The notes under the pieces are model-generated. The model was not told where the DNA came from and did no database searches. It worked only from the letters and a program-made list of their open reading frames with translations. A stretch of 64,000 nucleotides of DNA, taken from positions 18,089-82,088 of the forward strand of contig CAJQUW010005721.1 in the NCBI GenBank assembly GCA_907163375.1. The letters run 5' to 3'. This document shows, in pieces, positions 44,519 to 56,064 of the stretch. The DNA is from Prostheceraeus crozeri. Taxonomy: Eukaryota > Platyhelminthes > Polycladida > Euryleptidae. A program made the position numbers and the translations under genes. Positions within the stretch are counted from its first letter, which is position 1, and each line of letters starts with the position of its first letter.

Positions 44519-44739
44519 CACTGCATGTCAATAAGTCCGATATCTTGAATTTCACCATTGTAAATGCACAGGATTTGAACTTACACTCGCTGTTCTCAAA
44601 GATAACTCACCATTCTAACTTAGCAGACAAAATCTTATGGGTATTTCACATTTGTGTGCAAAAGTCAGCTGAATCTAGAGGAAAATGACAAAGATATGTA
44701 GACGTTTAGCTTCCGACACTTATTTGGAACACCTGGTAT

Positions 44740-45258
44740 CACAGAATTAGATTGTTTAATCGTATTGCTTTGCTAGAAGTGCAAACTGATTCAAACAGAT
44801 GGTACATGCAGGAACTTAATAAGTGGGCAAAAAGAAATTTTTAATACCTTGCAGAGATAGGAAAAATAGTCGTGTATCGCTTGCGGATAGCTCTGAATTC
44901 CTTCAAAATGATCCGATCGCCAAGATTCCTTCAGATTCGAAGAATTCAGATTATTACGCAAAAGTTTTCTCGATAGTCTTAGTTCTTCCGATCATTATTA
45001 AAAAGTTAGCAGGCGCACGAAAAAACGTTCACAAACTTCTCTGTAGAACTTGACATCGACTGTGTCTCTGCTGTATGATCCGGTAAATAACAGTCACTGA
45101 AACTTTGCACAATTTGGCGTGTTTAATGTTGAACTGGCTGCTCATTGTTCGATTGCTATGGTATTATGTCAGCAGATTGTGCCATTTCAATAACGCTACA
45201 TGTTCCAATGTTTCCCTTCTGGTGAAACAGAAGAAGAGACGACCTGTCTAATTCTGTG
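44740..45258 (+). mobile_element. hAT-type MITE, family A, copy 5 (519 bp)
   Basis: Termini CACAGAATTAGA and TCTAATTCTGTG perfect. Flanks CCTGGTAT (44,732-44,739) and CCTAGTAT (45,259-45,266), 7 of 8. The best-preserved copy in the window with copy 1. Confidence 0.93.
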
Positions 45259-45266
45259 CCTAGTAT

Positions 45267-46518
45267 GGACGTTCATGATGCCTATTAGATAAGTATCACT
45301 AAAAACAAGTCAGCAGAATTATTGTGAAAAATGGAAAGTATAACTTTTGAACTGTGATTGTACAACTTTTGAGATCATAGTTATGATACTTAGATGGCAT
45401 ATCTATGATTCATAGATATCATTGATGAACACTAATACTGTGATAATTTCTATGGCACCCATTAACTCTTTAAAAAGTTCAAAACTGGTCGGTTATCGAA
45501 AGGAATTCATGGAAGCAACATAGCTCGGTTACCCAGCAACCGCTTTTTCATGAACTATCTTTTCCATTACTTTTCTCCGTCAATCTGAATCAGACCTGTC
45601 ACCAGGTGTTCATTCCTTCGATAGTGCACTCATCATGTGTCAGTGCGAACTACTCAGTACGATCTCTGCAATCGTGACGAGGCAATCAATTCTTTCAACA
45701 TCGCAGAACTGACTGACATCCTCCGAATGCATGTCCACATTGAGACGCTTTCAAAATGAAAATTCTTATCAATTTTACCGTCCTGGAAAGGGCATTCGCT
45801 CTTTACTCAATGGGCCGGTCTCTGTAGCCGAACAACGTGGACGGCTCACGTAAGGGTTCCCACTTCGTCCGAAATGAATTGAAGGAAACGGAAAAACCAT
45901 TTCCCCAATTGTATCTCATGAATAGAGTTGTATGGAAGTTGTTGAATTTCTCAACCTGTTACCCGCTTGTAGTTTGCATTATTCGAGCTAGGAAGAGTAT
46001 CTCGGAGCAATTGAATAAACAGCGACTTTGCAGGGATCATATCCATTAAATATTCCGTCAATTATCATCATCAGTCTCGTTTCAAAATAAAGGATCTTTC
46101 CAAAGTCGAAGTGAATCTTATTATAGGTGATTTATCTAATTATCAGCCATCATCTCATGATATCGAATCCCTCATAATCTCTCTGATATCACAATGCGCA
46201 CTTACAACCACACCCAACATCATTCAAATTAAAATGAACATTTAAAACCATAAAACATTTGAAATTTATTATTTAGCAACTTATACACGTCTCTAAATAG
46301 AAAGATTCGAACAAACTGATATTCTGAAATCCGTGCGCTTGTTTCATTTCCATGCATTTTTGAGCGAATCGTGAGTTCCAGTTGATATTTTCTCTGTTTT
46401 GTGGAATACAAAAACATAAGAAAAATTAAATTCCTTTATTATGCACAACTCAAAAGGAGGTTGTCTCGTCAAGAGTATCAGAAAAATGTTATTTTTCACA
46501 TATTGAAGGCATAATTGG
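45267..46518. other. Spacer, nothing recognised
   Basis: The open frame 45,837-46,049 (plus) has no motif or splice context. No repeat matched. Confidence 0.45.
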
Positions 46519-46700
46519 CGGTCTCCGTAGCACAGTAGTTAAGTGCTTAGCCTAGCGATCTTCCGGTGCAGAGGTCGAGCCCCGAAGGTGTCATTGGAAG
46601 GGCATCCGGACTAAAAGTTAGTAGTAGTAAAAGCTAGTAGCACCGTCCAAGCCACGAGTATGAGGGGTAGTAGTGACGTAAAACCATTCATTCATCGTCA
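46519..46700 (+). mobile_element. SINE S1
   Basis: GGTCTCCGTAGCACAGTAG, GGTGCAGAGGTCGAGCCCCG, GGGCATCCGGACTAAAAG and tail GTAGTGACGTAAAACCATTC. The middle holds a short AGTAGTA expansion. Confidence 0.88.
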
Positions 46701-47281
46701 ACTCAATACTTATATCAGAAACAGCCGAACGACGGGACACTCTGTTCATGTAACAGGAAAGTTGGACTCAACAATTACTCAGCATGAAGGCATTTATGAC
46801 GGACTTTCTCCTTCAGGAGTTTGAGAACCCCCTGCATCCCAATACAAGTAAAACACAAGCACGCAAGGTATCTCATTACCGAAGTTCCATGTAGATCGAA
46901 TCTAACACAATTTTGCAGACTCTCTCCATTAATAATGGTCTTTCCCGATAACTTCGCGTCTTTGAAATTTAGATTGATGGGAGATGCTTCTTTATTTTCG
47001 GAATATAAATGACTCATGCCGGCTTTGATCTCAATCGCTGAAGCCACTAAAACATTCATTTTCATGAAATTCATGATTCCTCCTCACTCTTTGAAGTTCC
47101 TAGCTCTGTTTCCGTGAAAAATGTGTTGCTCATCAAATTATTGAGAATATAACATCTAAATTCTGTTGATAATTTCCCCTGCTCGATGATGCGACTTTCG
47201 TTGTGATTGAATTAAATCCTTATGAAAGCTCGAATATAAACTGCGATCATCTCAAAGACAAGTCTGTTGAAGATTACTCAC
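46701..47281. other. Spacer downstream of candidate exon
   Basis: Open frames on both strands at 46,775-47,074, no motif. Nothing supported. Confidence 0.45.
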
Positions 47282-47369
47282 CACTACCTCCTCTGCGGCG
47301 TTGAAAACGATCCCGAAGGCTGACACGGCGTCCACTCTGTCGACGCAAGTCCCCGAAGAGAGCGGAAGT
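47282..47369 (-). CDS. Candidate GC-rich exon, minus strand, possibly same gene
   Basis: 88 nt with clear acceptor (ATACATCTTTTACAG, to 47,370) and donor (AGTG|GTGAGT, 47,281-47,276), GC content much above the surroundings. In the frame that ends in phase 1 it reads TSALFGDLRRQSGRRVSLRD and RFQRRRGGS, basic, with a RRVSL kinase-like site, and would join the 32,143 exon in frame. A second frame is also open (LPLSSGTCVDRVDAVSAFGI..), so the coding frame is not certain. It may be an N-terminal exon of the ARM-like gene. Confidence 0.4.
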
Positions 47370-48418
47370 CTGTAAAAGATGTATCCATAGATGAGGGCAT
47401 GAAGAGAATAATCACGGAGTCACTAAGCGCCGCAGCGCAGGATTTACACGAGTGATAATGTGAGAAAACAGAAGAAGAAATCATCAACCGTGAACGTCGC
47501 ATTCTGATTGGTTGTTATTTCTACCAATCCGTAGCGTCGCACAGTCTAATATCTATCCCAGTTATGAGCATCCGCTTACAGGCAGAGGTCTCGTTGGATT
47601 AAAGTAGACAGCAAACATAATTAAAGTAGACAACTGCAGGAAGAATTATACAAACTCGATTAACGTTGTGAAATATAGTTTGCTGTGATAGATGTTCTCT
47701 GTCAGCAGCTAAAGTTCAAAGCTCAGAACATTACAGACAAGGAATTTCGAGAACAAGCTTGCTGTCCAAGTTATCAGAGAAAAATAACTTGAATTTGCAA
47801 TTATTGAACACTGCATGAGATCAATCCTTTCTGATGCCTAATGAAAATGGCTGATATTCGTATTCGTCCATTTTTAAGCAAACAAACTTGTAGCAAGGTA
47901 GTCATTGCAGACCTCCGGGCCAGGTACGGCTTAATATTTTGAATTTAAACACGATGTCGCGGTATTCAGTTCCGTTAGTCGGAAAATCAAATGCGAGTTT
48001 TTCATAGAAAATTAGTCCCATGTCTAATGATCAGTAATGAATACCCACTTCTCGAGCTATTCAAGATTTTGTATTTCAGGCTCAATGTTTCACTTTTGAT
48101 TGATTAAATTAGACAGCAATTCCGAGGAAGCTTCCGTCGTCCGCAGAGAAGGGGTTGAATCCTTTAATTATAGAAAGCCTAAATTATAATTACTTCAGGC
48201 CAAATTTAAAATCGGTACTTCTATTCTCCCCCACCCACATCTTCCAATTTTTCCAAATTCATCGAATTTCGTCAAACTTAGTCACATTGGATTTAGACTG
48301 AGAAGTCTTGCTTGAACCCTGGCATGAAAGATTGGTTCCTTAGAAACTCAGTTAGAATACAATGTACAGCTGTGGTCATGAACTTCGTGGGATTGTTGCC
48401 TGCAAGACAAATAACGAG
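47370..48418. other. Spacer upstream of candidate exon
   Basis: A promoter is not recognisable here; no exon or repeat supported. Confidence 0.4.
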
Positions 48419-48420
48419 TA

Positions 48421-48489
48421 CAGTCGACTCTTGATATCAGCGACACCTTGGGACCGGCTGCTGTCATCGCTTGTATCGAGAATCGACTG
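48421..48489. mobile_element. 69-bp pogo-like MITE
   Basis: Terminal repeats CAGTCGACTCTTGATATCAG and (reverse complement of the right end) CAGTCGATTCTCGATACAAG, flanked by TA on both sides (48,419-48,420; 48,490-48,491). The TA duplication and the CAGTNG..CTCG start fit the Tc1/mariner superfamily, pogo/Tigger type. Confidence 0.8.
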
Positions 48490-48491
48490 TA

Positions 48492-51400
48492 GTTGTCTAA
48501 TTCAGAGGCTGTAAATGCTCTACAAGCCAGAGGAATTTTACACTCAACGCTTTTGCGACGGAGGAAGAGAAAATCGTTGACGATGCAACACATCCGGGTG
48601 TCAACAACAAAAATGTGGGGGGGATAGAAGTACCTTAAAATTAATCAATCTTAATAATGAAGGTGTGAGGCGCAGCTAAACCCTCATTGAGTGACTCCCT
48701 GGACGAGCACGTCCGATTGAGGACCATAAAATCCAATAACTGCAAGCCGATAAGTCCTGTAGGTAACAACAGTAAATATAGGAGGCGATGGAAGCAAAAG
48801 TTTTTGAGAAGCAGTTAGAAAAGGTTCAGATTTTCATCTTCAAATATTTGGTTCAGGAATATTTGTTTACTTTATAACACATAAATCATAATCAGCGTCT
48901 TTACGATTACTTATTCTTTTTGATGTTTCGCTTTTTCATTATTTTGCTATTCATCGAGCAAAATTGACCGATCGCATTCCACTGCTCAGCCAACATTCAA
49001 GTCTTTTTAATTCACCTTTTACATGGAAGCATTTCCTCGGATATCAAGGGTCTGTGTTTTGCACAAAACTGCAACCGGCAACAGGCCTTCATTTTGCCAT
49101 TAACTTTCTAATTTGATCAATTTCTATCCCAGCGTAGGTCAAATATAGTTCATACTGCTTTGCATTTTCTTGACAATGTTGCACACAGCGCATATTGTTA
49201 GAAAAATATTTTTGCCGGGTTTTGTTCACGGCAGTGCAGTGATTGTGTGACAGAAGCCGTGGAATGGATCATTTAATTTTTCCTTTCTCTTCGTGACTTG
49301 TATTGTACCTTTTGTGTGATGAATTAATTAATCAAATTAGCGAAATTTTGAAAAATGTAATGTAACTAATGCAGCCTGCTTGGTAAAAGTATAACTATGC
49401 ATAATGAAGCCAGTATTATACATCGCTACCAAGTAGAGCGGCTTTTCGGTAAAAAGCAAATAAAAATCAACGTGCTTCTCGTTTTATCTTTTTTTCCTTT
49501 ATGAATTAAAGCGGGGACATTCCGATAACGGGTCACATAAATTGAACACAACTTTAATAATCTAACATATTTAATGGATCCATTGTTTGCCCTTAAGATG
49601 GCAGGTTGTGGCAGACATAAATGGTCGCAAAATGGCGAACTGAAAATGCAATTTGATTAGTTTATTTCATGCTTCAATTTCGGGATGCAAAGTCTACCGA
49701 ACAATTTTGGCCTATGAAATGTGTACATGAGAAGCAAAATTTGCCTAACGTTTCTAAAGTGAATTGAGGCACAAGACAATAAATGAGTCATCATTCGTCA
49801 GCAATATTTTGCAATTAGCTAGTAAGATAAAATATAAGCAGGTGATGAAACTGTGGTTATCAAGCGCACTTATCTCACGTGTCGAGGACAGTTTTGCTGA
49901 GCTGTTTTCATGACGTTGGGAATGCATTCTAAGTAAAAGACGCATGGCCTTTGAGAAACCATTTTTGTTTTTCAGCTCTACTTTTCAGTCGTTTTTACTT
50001 TCTAAATCGCAAAATGAATATGAAATTGAGTCTTTCCATGCAAAATATTGCTATTTTCTTTCTACTAATTTACAATTTGCTAGTAATACGATAGAAACAA
50101 AATCATTCCGGAGTCCAAAAAATCACGATTTCGTTGAACAGCCAGATGGACAGATGGATGAAGTAGAGATAAATTTCACATCTCCGCATCATGAAGCCTA
50201 CACTGCAGTCAATGTATTTGATGAGCTTCAAATCGAAACGAAGTCTCTAATTTTGGAAAATGGAAAATATTGAAAAGTAACCGAACAATATGTTGTATGG
50301 ATTTCCTATAGAAACCATTTTTTGTTAATGCGTCAATCTGTGTGGTGTATTCTATTTTAGAAACCATTTACTTCTTAATGTCAAAATTGTCATCAGATTA
50401 TATTGTTCACAAGGATACAATTACTCAACTCAGAGTAACTAGATATGCACACGCCTCTGTTCATATTGCAGTCATCTCTTCAATTACTTCATGAGGCTTG
50501 TAGGGCCTGTTAGAGCATGGGTCCGCCGACTGCTAATCGTCCAAGATGTCAAAGGACCCGAAACGAGGCGTAGACAGTCGGTCATCATGGTGATGAGCCT
50601 GTGCGTCTTTGTGTATATTTCTTTTATCAAGCACAATATTATGATAGCATATTTCTTTGATGTTATCATAAAAATATGTTTACTAAACATACGTGTAAAA
50701 CATACGTGTAAAACATACGTGTAAAACATACGTGTAAAACATATTGTTGAATGTGTCCATCTGGCCACGGATGTCTGTGTAACATAGAAAGTGTTTGCTT
50801 TCTTTGTATGTTTCATAGACATCCCTGATCTAGCTGATGTAATTAAAACTTTAACTTGAATTTAAAAATATCCCATGCTGTTGATCTTGAAATTGTATTC
50901 TCACATTTTCGTCTGCACACTGACCGCGTCAGGGGAATTCAGTGTATTAGAATTTTGAGATCAGCAGCATCGGCTATTTTTAAATTCAACCTAACATTTA
51001 AACCTGCTGTTTAGGAGAAATTACAAACTTTTATAGAGAATTAAGATTTTCCATGTAAATTTGTAGACAATGATTTTGACAATGAACGAATGGAAACCGA
51101 ACTAAAATTTTGCTGAAGAGCTCTATGCCTAAAACATGCTATTCAAATTATTCGCCAAGATATCAAAGCCTTCCCAGAATCTATGGTCTGGTCTGATTGA
51201 GTGACAAATATATTTACATTCGATATCTGTATTCAACATAGAAATGCAAGTCTATACTCGTCTGTACTCGTTGCAAATTAACATTACTATATGCCTAATA
51301 CTGCATTTCCTCTAATAAACGCCTTCCTCAAATGCCCGCCTCACCTCTGATAGCAAGAAAAAGGAAAATAATGACTATTTACAATACACAATCGTCTATA

Positions 51401-53589
51401 GAGCTCGGAAACAAGGATGTATTTGTAGTTATCAAACGTCACTGGAATTCTCGATGATGCTGCGCTATTTGTAGTCTATATAATGAGAAAAGACGTCACC
51501 TAACAGGAGAGACACAATCAGCCTGACGCCATGCATGAAATTCCGAACCGGAATTGCCCTTTTCATGCTGCTTGCTCTAAGCCTGATCTACTTAGCAAAC
51601 TTGATAACCACTATGATACACTTGATACTACTGATACTATACCACAACGATCTGAAAATCGGAACCACTTTCATTTTTGTCCTGGTTGACTACCATTGAC
51701 TATCGGGGAATGAATTCATTTATCATCATATTGAACATGAGGCCGTGTACAAACGCGATGAAAGATGCTGTACAAAATGACCTCGAAAATCTAGGACCTA
51801 GCTTTGGTTCAACCCTCTTGACAAAGACTGGCGAAAATCACGGCCTCGCCACCTCTTAGGCAAGAGATATCGACAGGCATGACATAGAGATCGACAGAAC
51901 GACGCAAATAAAACCTTTCAGCAGTGAATGCATGGCGATTATTTTGCTATTATAAAATCCTGTAAGTGGAAAATCGCAAATTTTAATAAACGCCACACCT
52001 AGAAGTATTTGGTTGTAAATAAACGTCCCGGCGTTGTATGATAATTGTATAATATATTTTACACCATTTTATGCATATAATCACTTCGTCCCACAGAAAT
52101 AAACAACGCCATCGTTTGCTATTATCTGTCTCTATTCGTCTCAGCTCTAGCGAATTTTGTATAGAGGTCGCAGCTGCATGTAATGAAAATTCAAATGAAT
52201 CTGTTTCTTCTTCAACCCGTAAGTATTCGATGAGAGATCATTTCTGCAACCTCCTCATCAGCTGCGCCTGATTAAGTCGGCTCCGTGTTCGTATTAACGA
52301 AGGATGCCTGGCGTTAATGTTTCGCTGACTTTGTAACAATGCGGAAATAGGTGCGGTTCTGTTTATGAGATGACAGAGAAATGAAAGGAGAAGAAACAGA
52401 AAATACAGTGATGTATATTTGCCTTTATCTTCTCCGACAGAATTCCCCTGAGAGCCTATTGAAACCTTTATAAAGAGGAAAATACAACTAAATGGAGTTG
52501 ACTATTATCCACTTAGATTTCATCATTTGAATCATCAAACTTTTGAGAAATGAGCAAATATTTTTTATCAGTTCGTAGATGAATTTATCATCAAGTTTAC
52601 ATCATCCTCCCTCATCTCAGATAGGAGAATATATGAAGGAGGCCCTAAAAAGATCTCAAACAGCTGAAACAGACAATTACAGCATGAAAATCATTTTATT
52701 CTCAAATAACTCTATGTTTGAGTATTTGCCAATTTCTTTCAAAACATTGTGAATTTCATATAAAGCTTGAGTGATTCAATCTCACTGAAAAGACCAATTA
52801 CAGCTCTCTCCTCTTGCATATTTTGTTACAAAGAGAGTTTCATTGATGAGAATCATATTTAAGCTCAACATTCTAACTGAATCCGACTTCCATTGACTAA
52901 GTAGAAAAGCAATAATTAATAACAACCAAGCAGATTTGTCGTGTGATGTTTTGTGATCACTAAAAGGCTTTTACTTAGATTTTTAGGTTATAGAAATATA
53001 GCGGCGTTGCATTGGAAAACTGAAAATATCAACTGTTATCGTGAGAATTATTTCAATTTTCAATTAACAACATCTGTCCTTATCCATCGGGTATCCAACG
53101 ATGTTTGAAAGCATTATCAGCATAACGAACGAAGGCCGCAGGCAGGAGTTTCTCATAGGAAAATTCTTGAAAATATCGCATGATCACAACGCATACTTTT
53201 ACATGGGAATAGCCATAGATTTCTGAATACTATCTAGAAGTCTATGCACTACATGCTTACGTTTTGAGTCCGTTTGTTCTAATGTCATTGAGTCAGGCTG
53301 CTTCTTTTTGTGGATTTCCTGTGACGGTCGGGGCCTGCTTCAGCACTACAGTTAAGCAGTAGGCAATCAGATGTCACCGTCTCGTCTGATGCTGCTTAGA
53401 GGCTTCAAGTTCTCAACACGATATGCAGCTTTGGATGCAGCACATAGACAAATTGCATTGTCTGTGTGTTTTGATGTAGTGATGTCATTCTTCGATACTG
53501 ATGGTCACGGACATTGAACGTAATGCAAATTCAAGCCTGAATTCTGACGAACCAGAACATTGACATCACATCTAATGTACATTTGATGT
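48492..53589. other. 5-kb stretch without recognised genes
   Basis: The longest open frame is 49,944-50,273 (plus, 109 codons), without motif or splice context. A 13-bp tandem repeat (CATACGTGTAAAA, about 4 copies) lies at 50,686-50,742. Otherwise AT-rich sequence with no match to the repeat families seen here. Confidence 0.45.
50686..50742. repeat. 13-bp tandem repeat, about four copies
   Basis: CATACGTGTAAAA repeated with little change. Simple minisatellite. Confidence 0.85.
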
Positions 53590-53845
53590 TCCATTTGACG
53601 AATTCATCACTGAGATAAATTGAGTCAAAGATGCGTACTTGTCACTTGACAGGCCTGCCTGCAATCTGATCGTTGAGGTTCGTGTGTTCTCTGATACGAG
53701 CTGCATCTGCAATGCGCGCGCTTGGCCAATCACAAGCCAAAGAGAGACGAATATCTATGTCAATCTCTATCACCTGCTATCACTGCATGCAATGGCTGGG
53801 ATAGGATGTTGTCGCTCTGGACTAATCCACCCGCAAATGAATCTA
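53590..53845 (-). repeat. Dispersed repeat R2, copy 2
   Basis: Reverse complement of 8560-8815: GACGAATTCATCACTGAGAT, CTTGACAGGCCTGCCTGCAA, TGCGCGCGCTTGGCCAATCA, AAAGAGAGACGAATATCTAT. The frame 53,639-53,905 lies inside it and is not a gene. Confidence 0.75.
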
Positions 53846-54022
53846 TCTCTGTGGGATGCAGGGTTTGATGATCATTCCTATCATGCTCAATTTGGACACT
53901 ATTGATGCCCAGACAGCTGACAATTCGTGGAACGTTCACCAGCCTGCGCGTCAACAGTCTCACATCCTCCTGTATCGTCCACGGCTTCATACTCGTCACC
54001 ATCTGCAGCAACGTTGTCCAAC

Positions 54023-54280
54023 ACATAGAAATTGACAACAATAATTTCCTCTAGAATGGAAATTAAGCTTCATGCAATGCACGATAACGGCACATAAATC
54101 GCACGCATTTTCACTTAGATGCACCTGCCAACGTCTGCATCATTGGGTTAGAATCAGTCACATGAGTAAATCAAAGCTTTTCATTGGTCATTCATGCCAC
54201 AACTTAGTTCCCCCGGATGTGCCGTCACCTTGAGTCAATTTCCATTCTAGCGAACTTCAGATAAACAGTTTATTTCAATG
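54023..54280. mobile_element. MITE family B, long copy
   Basis: Left CATAGAAATTGACAACAATA .. TCTAGAATGGAAATTAAG, right AACTTAGTTCCCCCGGATGT, GAGTCAATTTCCATTCTAG and CTTCAGATAAACAGTTTATT. Same ends as 60,251-60,390 but with about 115 bp more in the middle. No matching 8-bp duplication visible. Confidence 0.65.
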
Positions 54281-54704
54281 GTTTGGAGTGTCTCACTATT
54301 CCCTGGAACCTTTTGCACACACAAGAGGCTTGAAGACGAGCTTTCACACCACTGCACATGAAATGCACCAAACAGTGATAGGATGTAGAGAAAAGAGTTT
54401 AAACCAGCAGCTTTAGAGCAAACACTGCAAGGATGACAACCAACACTGCAATAGTCCATGGAAATATCCAATCCATTCATTTCATAGAGCGCACGATGGA
54501 GGAGTAGACAATTCACTTCTATGTGTGCCACTTAGGATGTAGATTTTTTCATTTTTTCATTCACTTCTTTAAATCCAAATGAAAAGCACGGATGGAGAGA
54601 CGATTTTGTTGACCACAAGAATGCAGAAAATATATTTAATAGAGTAAAATGCATGTGGTTTAATGATCCGATAACTTCCATTTTATCCAAAGTTGTGCAT
54701 TCTC

Positions 54705-54760
54705 TCGTGACCTCTTCTCTGATGAAGAACTGAAGAAGGTCTACAACCATCAAAACCCAA
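54705..54760 (+). ncRNA. Possible decayed hammerhead-like motif
   Basis: CTGAAGAAGGTCTACAACC then ATCAAAACCCAAT. The CUGANGA box and a short stem (GGT..ACC) are present but GAAA has become CAAA. Suggestive of a PLE end and no more. Confidence 0.3.
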
Positions 54761-54919
54761 TACCAACACACCCAAAGCGAAAAAGGGCTTTAAGGATTGC
54801 TAAACAAATGAAGAGAAGAATCGTGAATGCGCTTCTTATCTGATATATTTTCTAAGCACATAAAGTACACCAGATTATTACATAGCTATTTCATTCAGCA
54901 TCCTTTATGTAGATGCTTA

Positions 54920-55118
54920 GTTAGAGTAGAGGAGGATTTCATGTGATTAGCCGGGATAGGAGGGACGACTAACCAACTAATTGCCCAAGGGCATTCTCTA
55001 TGTAATCACATGTAAATCATCCTCTAACTGTTTTAGAGAACACCACTCTTATTTCTAGGCCTGGCCACTGTGCCCCAGGGCACTCTATTTGGGGCATAGA
55101 TAGTTTTAAAAAGTATCG
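54920..55118. mobile_element. MITE family F, copy 1
   Basis: GTTAGAG..GATTTCATGTGATTAGCC opens and TAATCACATGTAAATCATCC closes an inverted-repeat core. A shared tail follows (TTTTAGAGAACACCACTCTT, ATTTCTAGGCCTGG, GGGCACTCTATTTGGGG). Repeated at 55,779-55,985. Confidence 0.8.
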
Positions 55119-55440
55119 TTTTTAGACATTTGTTTGTAGATATCTTATTAGATATCTACGAGATCTGACATATCCATGTTAATCTTCATCCAGTTGTCTT
55201 GATAACGCTCTATGTTTTCAGCATTAATATCTTGACCTAGATAGAACTTCATCTGGATATTGAAATAGCATTACAAATAAGAGTGGTATTCTCTAAATAA
55301 CGGATAGAGGATAGCTATACGATTCGCTGACATAGCTCGTGAAACTATTTGATATATCCCTCGGGCTAAAACCCTCGGAATTCATCAAATAATTTCCACT
55401 CTATATCCCAGAGAATCGCATAGCCATCCTCTGTCCATTA
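55028..55440. repeat. Foldback and second MITE-like palindrome between family F copies
   Basis: TTTTAGAGAACACCACTCTTAT at 55,031 is inverted at 55,277 (ATAAGAGTGGTATTCTCTAAA). Directly after it AGAGGATAGCTATACGATTC (55,307) is inverted as GAATCGCATAGCCATCCTCT (55,413), and ATTTGATATAT..CTCGGG pairs with CCTCGGAATTCATCAAATAA. A further one-sided copy (CGAATAGCCATCCTCC) stands at 56,053. Confidence 0.7.
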
Positions 55441-55470
55441 CATAATCAGGGGAATATAAGATATTTAATA

Positions 55471-55760
55471 TTAATCATCGATGTCCTTGATATAACCTAG
55501 GAAGATACCAAGGAAATCATAGATATGCGAGCTAGAATGATTTTGCCTCCAGATTTTACGATAGATTGCTGACTTATCTCCAGAAACGATAGGAGTAAGT
55601 TGGAAGAAGGTGTCGCTGAAAGTCACCGAAACATTACACCGTTCACGGCACTTCCAAAGAAACATTTTCTTCTTGAAGCTCCTTCTGACTGTAGATGACT
55701 GCCAGTCTGGTCATTTCTTCTGGCCAGCCTTCTTTATTTCCTGACAGCTTAAGTTGGGAA
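55471..55760 (-). pseudogene. Unidentified coding-like remnant between MITEs
   Basis: Minus strand, two overlapping frames: GWPEEMTRLAVIYSQKELQE then stop, and CRERCNVSVTFSDTFFQLTP..VSGDKSAIYRKIWRQN. Each half has protein-like composition and a single frameshift near 55,640 would join them. Flanked by family F copies, so it may be a piece of the autonomous element or a captured gene fragment. Not recognised. Confidence 0.3.
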
Positions 55761-55778
55761 TATGAACATTATGTAATA

Positions 55779-55990
55779 GTTAGGATGATTTCATGTGATT
55801 AGCCATGATAGGAGGGACAACAAACCAATTACTTGTCCGAAGCCGTAAGCCCGAGGGCAAAATTGGTTAGTAGTCATGAGATATCGTTGCTAATCACATG
55901 TAAATCATCCTCTAACTGTTTTAGAGAACACCACTCTTATTTCTAGGCCTGGATAGTGTGCCCTAGGACACTCTATTTGGGGGTAAAAAG
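55779..55990. mobile_element. MITE family F, copy 2
   Basis: GTTAGGATGATTTCATGTGA to TAATCACATGTAAATCATCC, with a central CCCGAGGGC palindrome, then the same tail as copy 1 (GAGAACACCACTCTTATTTC, TGTGCCCTAGGACACTCTAT). Confidence 0.8.
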
Positions 55991-56064
55991 TATACCATAT
56001 TATTACATAGTTGTAGAATCGTATTTCAGAATCTCCCTCTCCCATGGAGTCGAATAGCCATCCT

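Noticed and set aside
49944..50273. 109-codon plus-strand ORF
   Set aside because: No motif, splice context or repeat match; length is possible by chance in AT-rich DNA.
50484..50600. tRNA-like element near GTAGGGCCTGTTAGAGCATGG
   Set aside because: No B box and no cloverleaf could be drawn.
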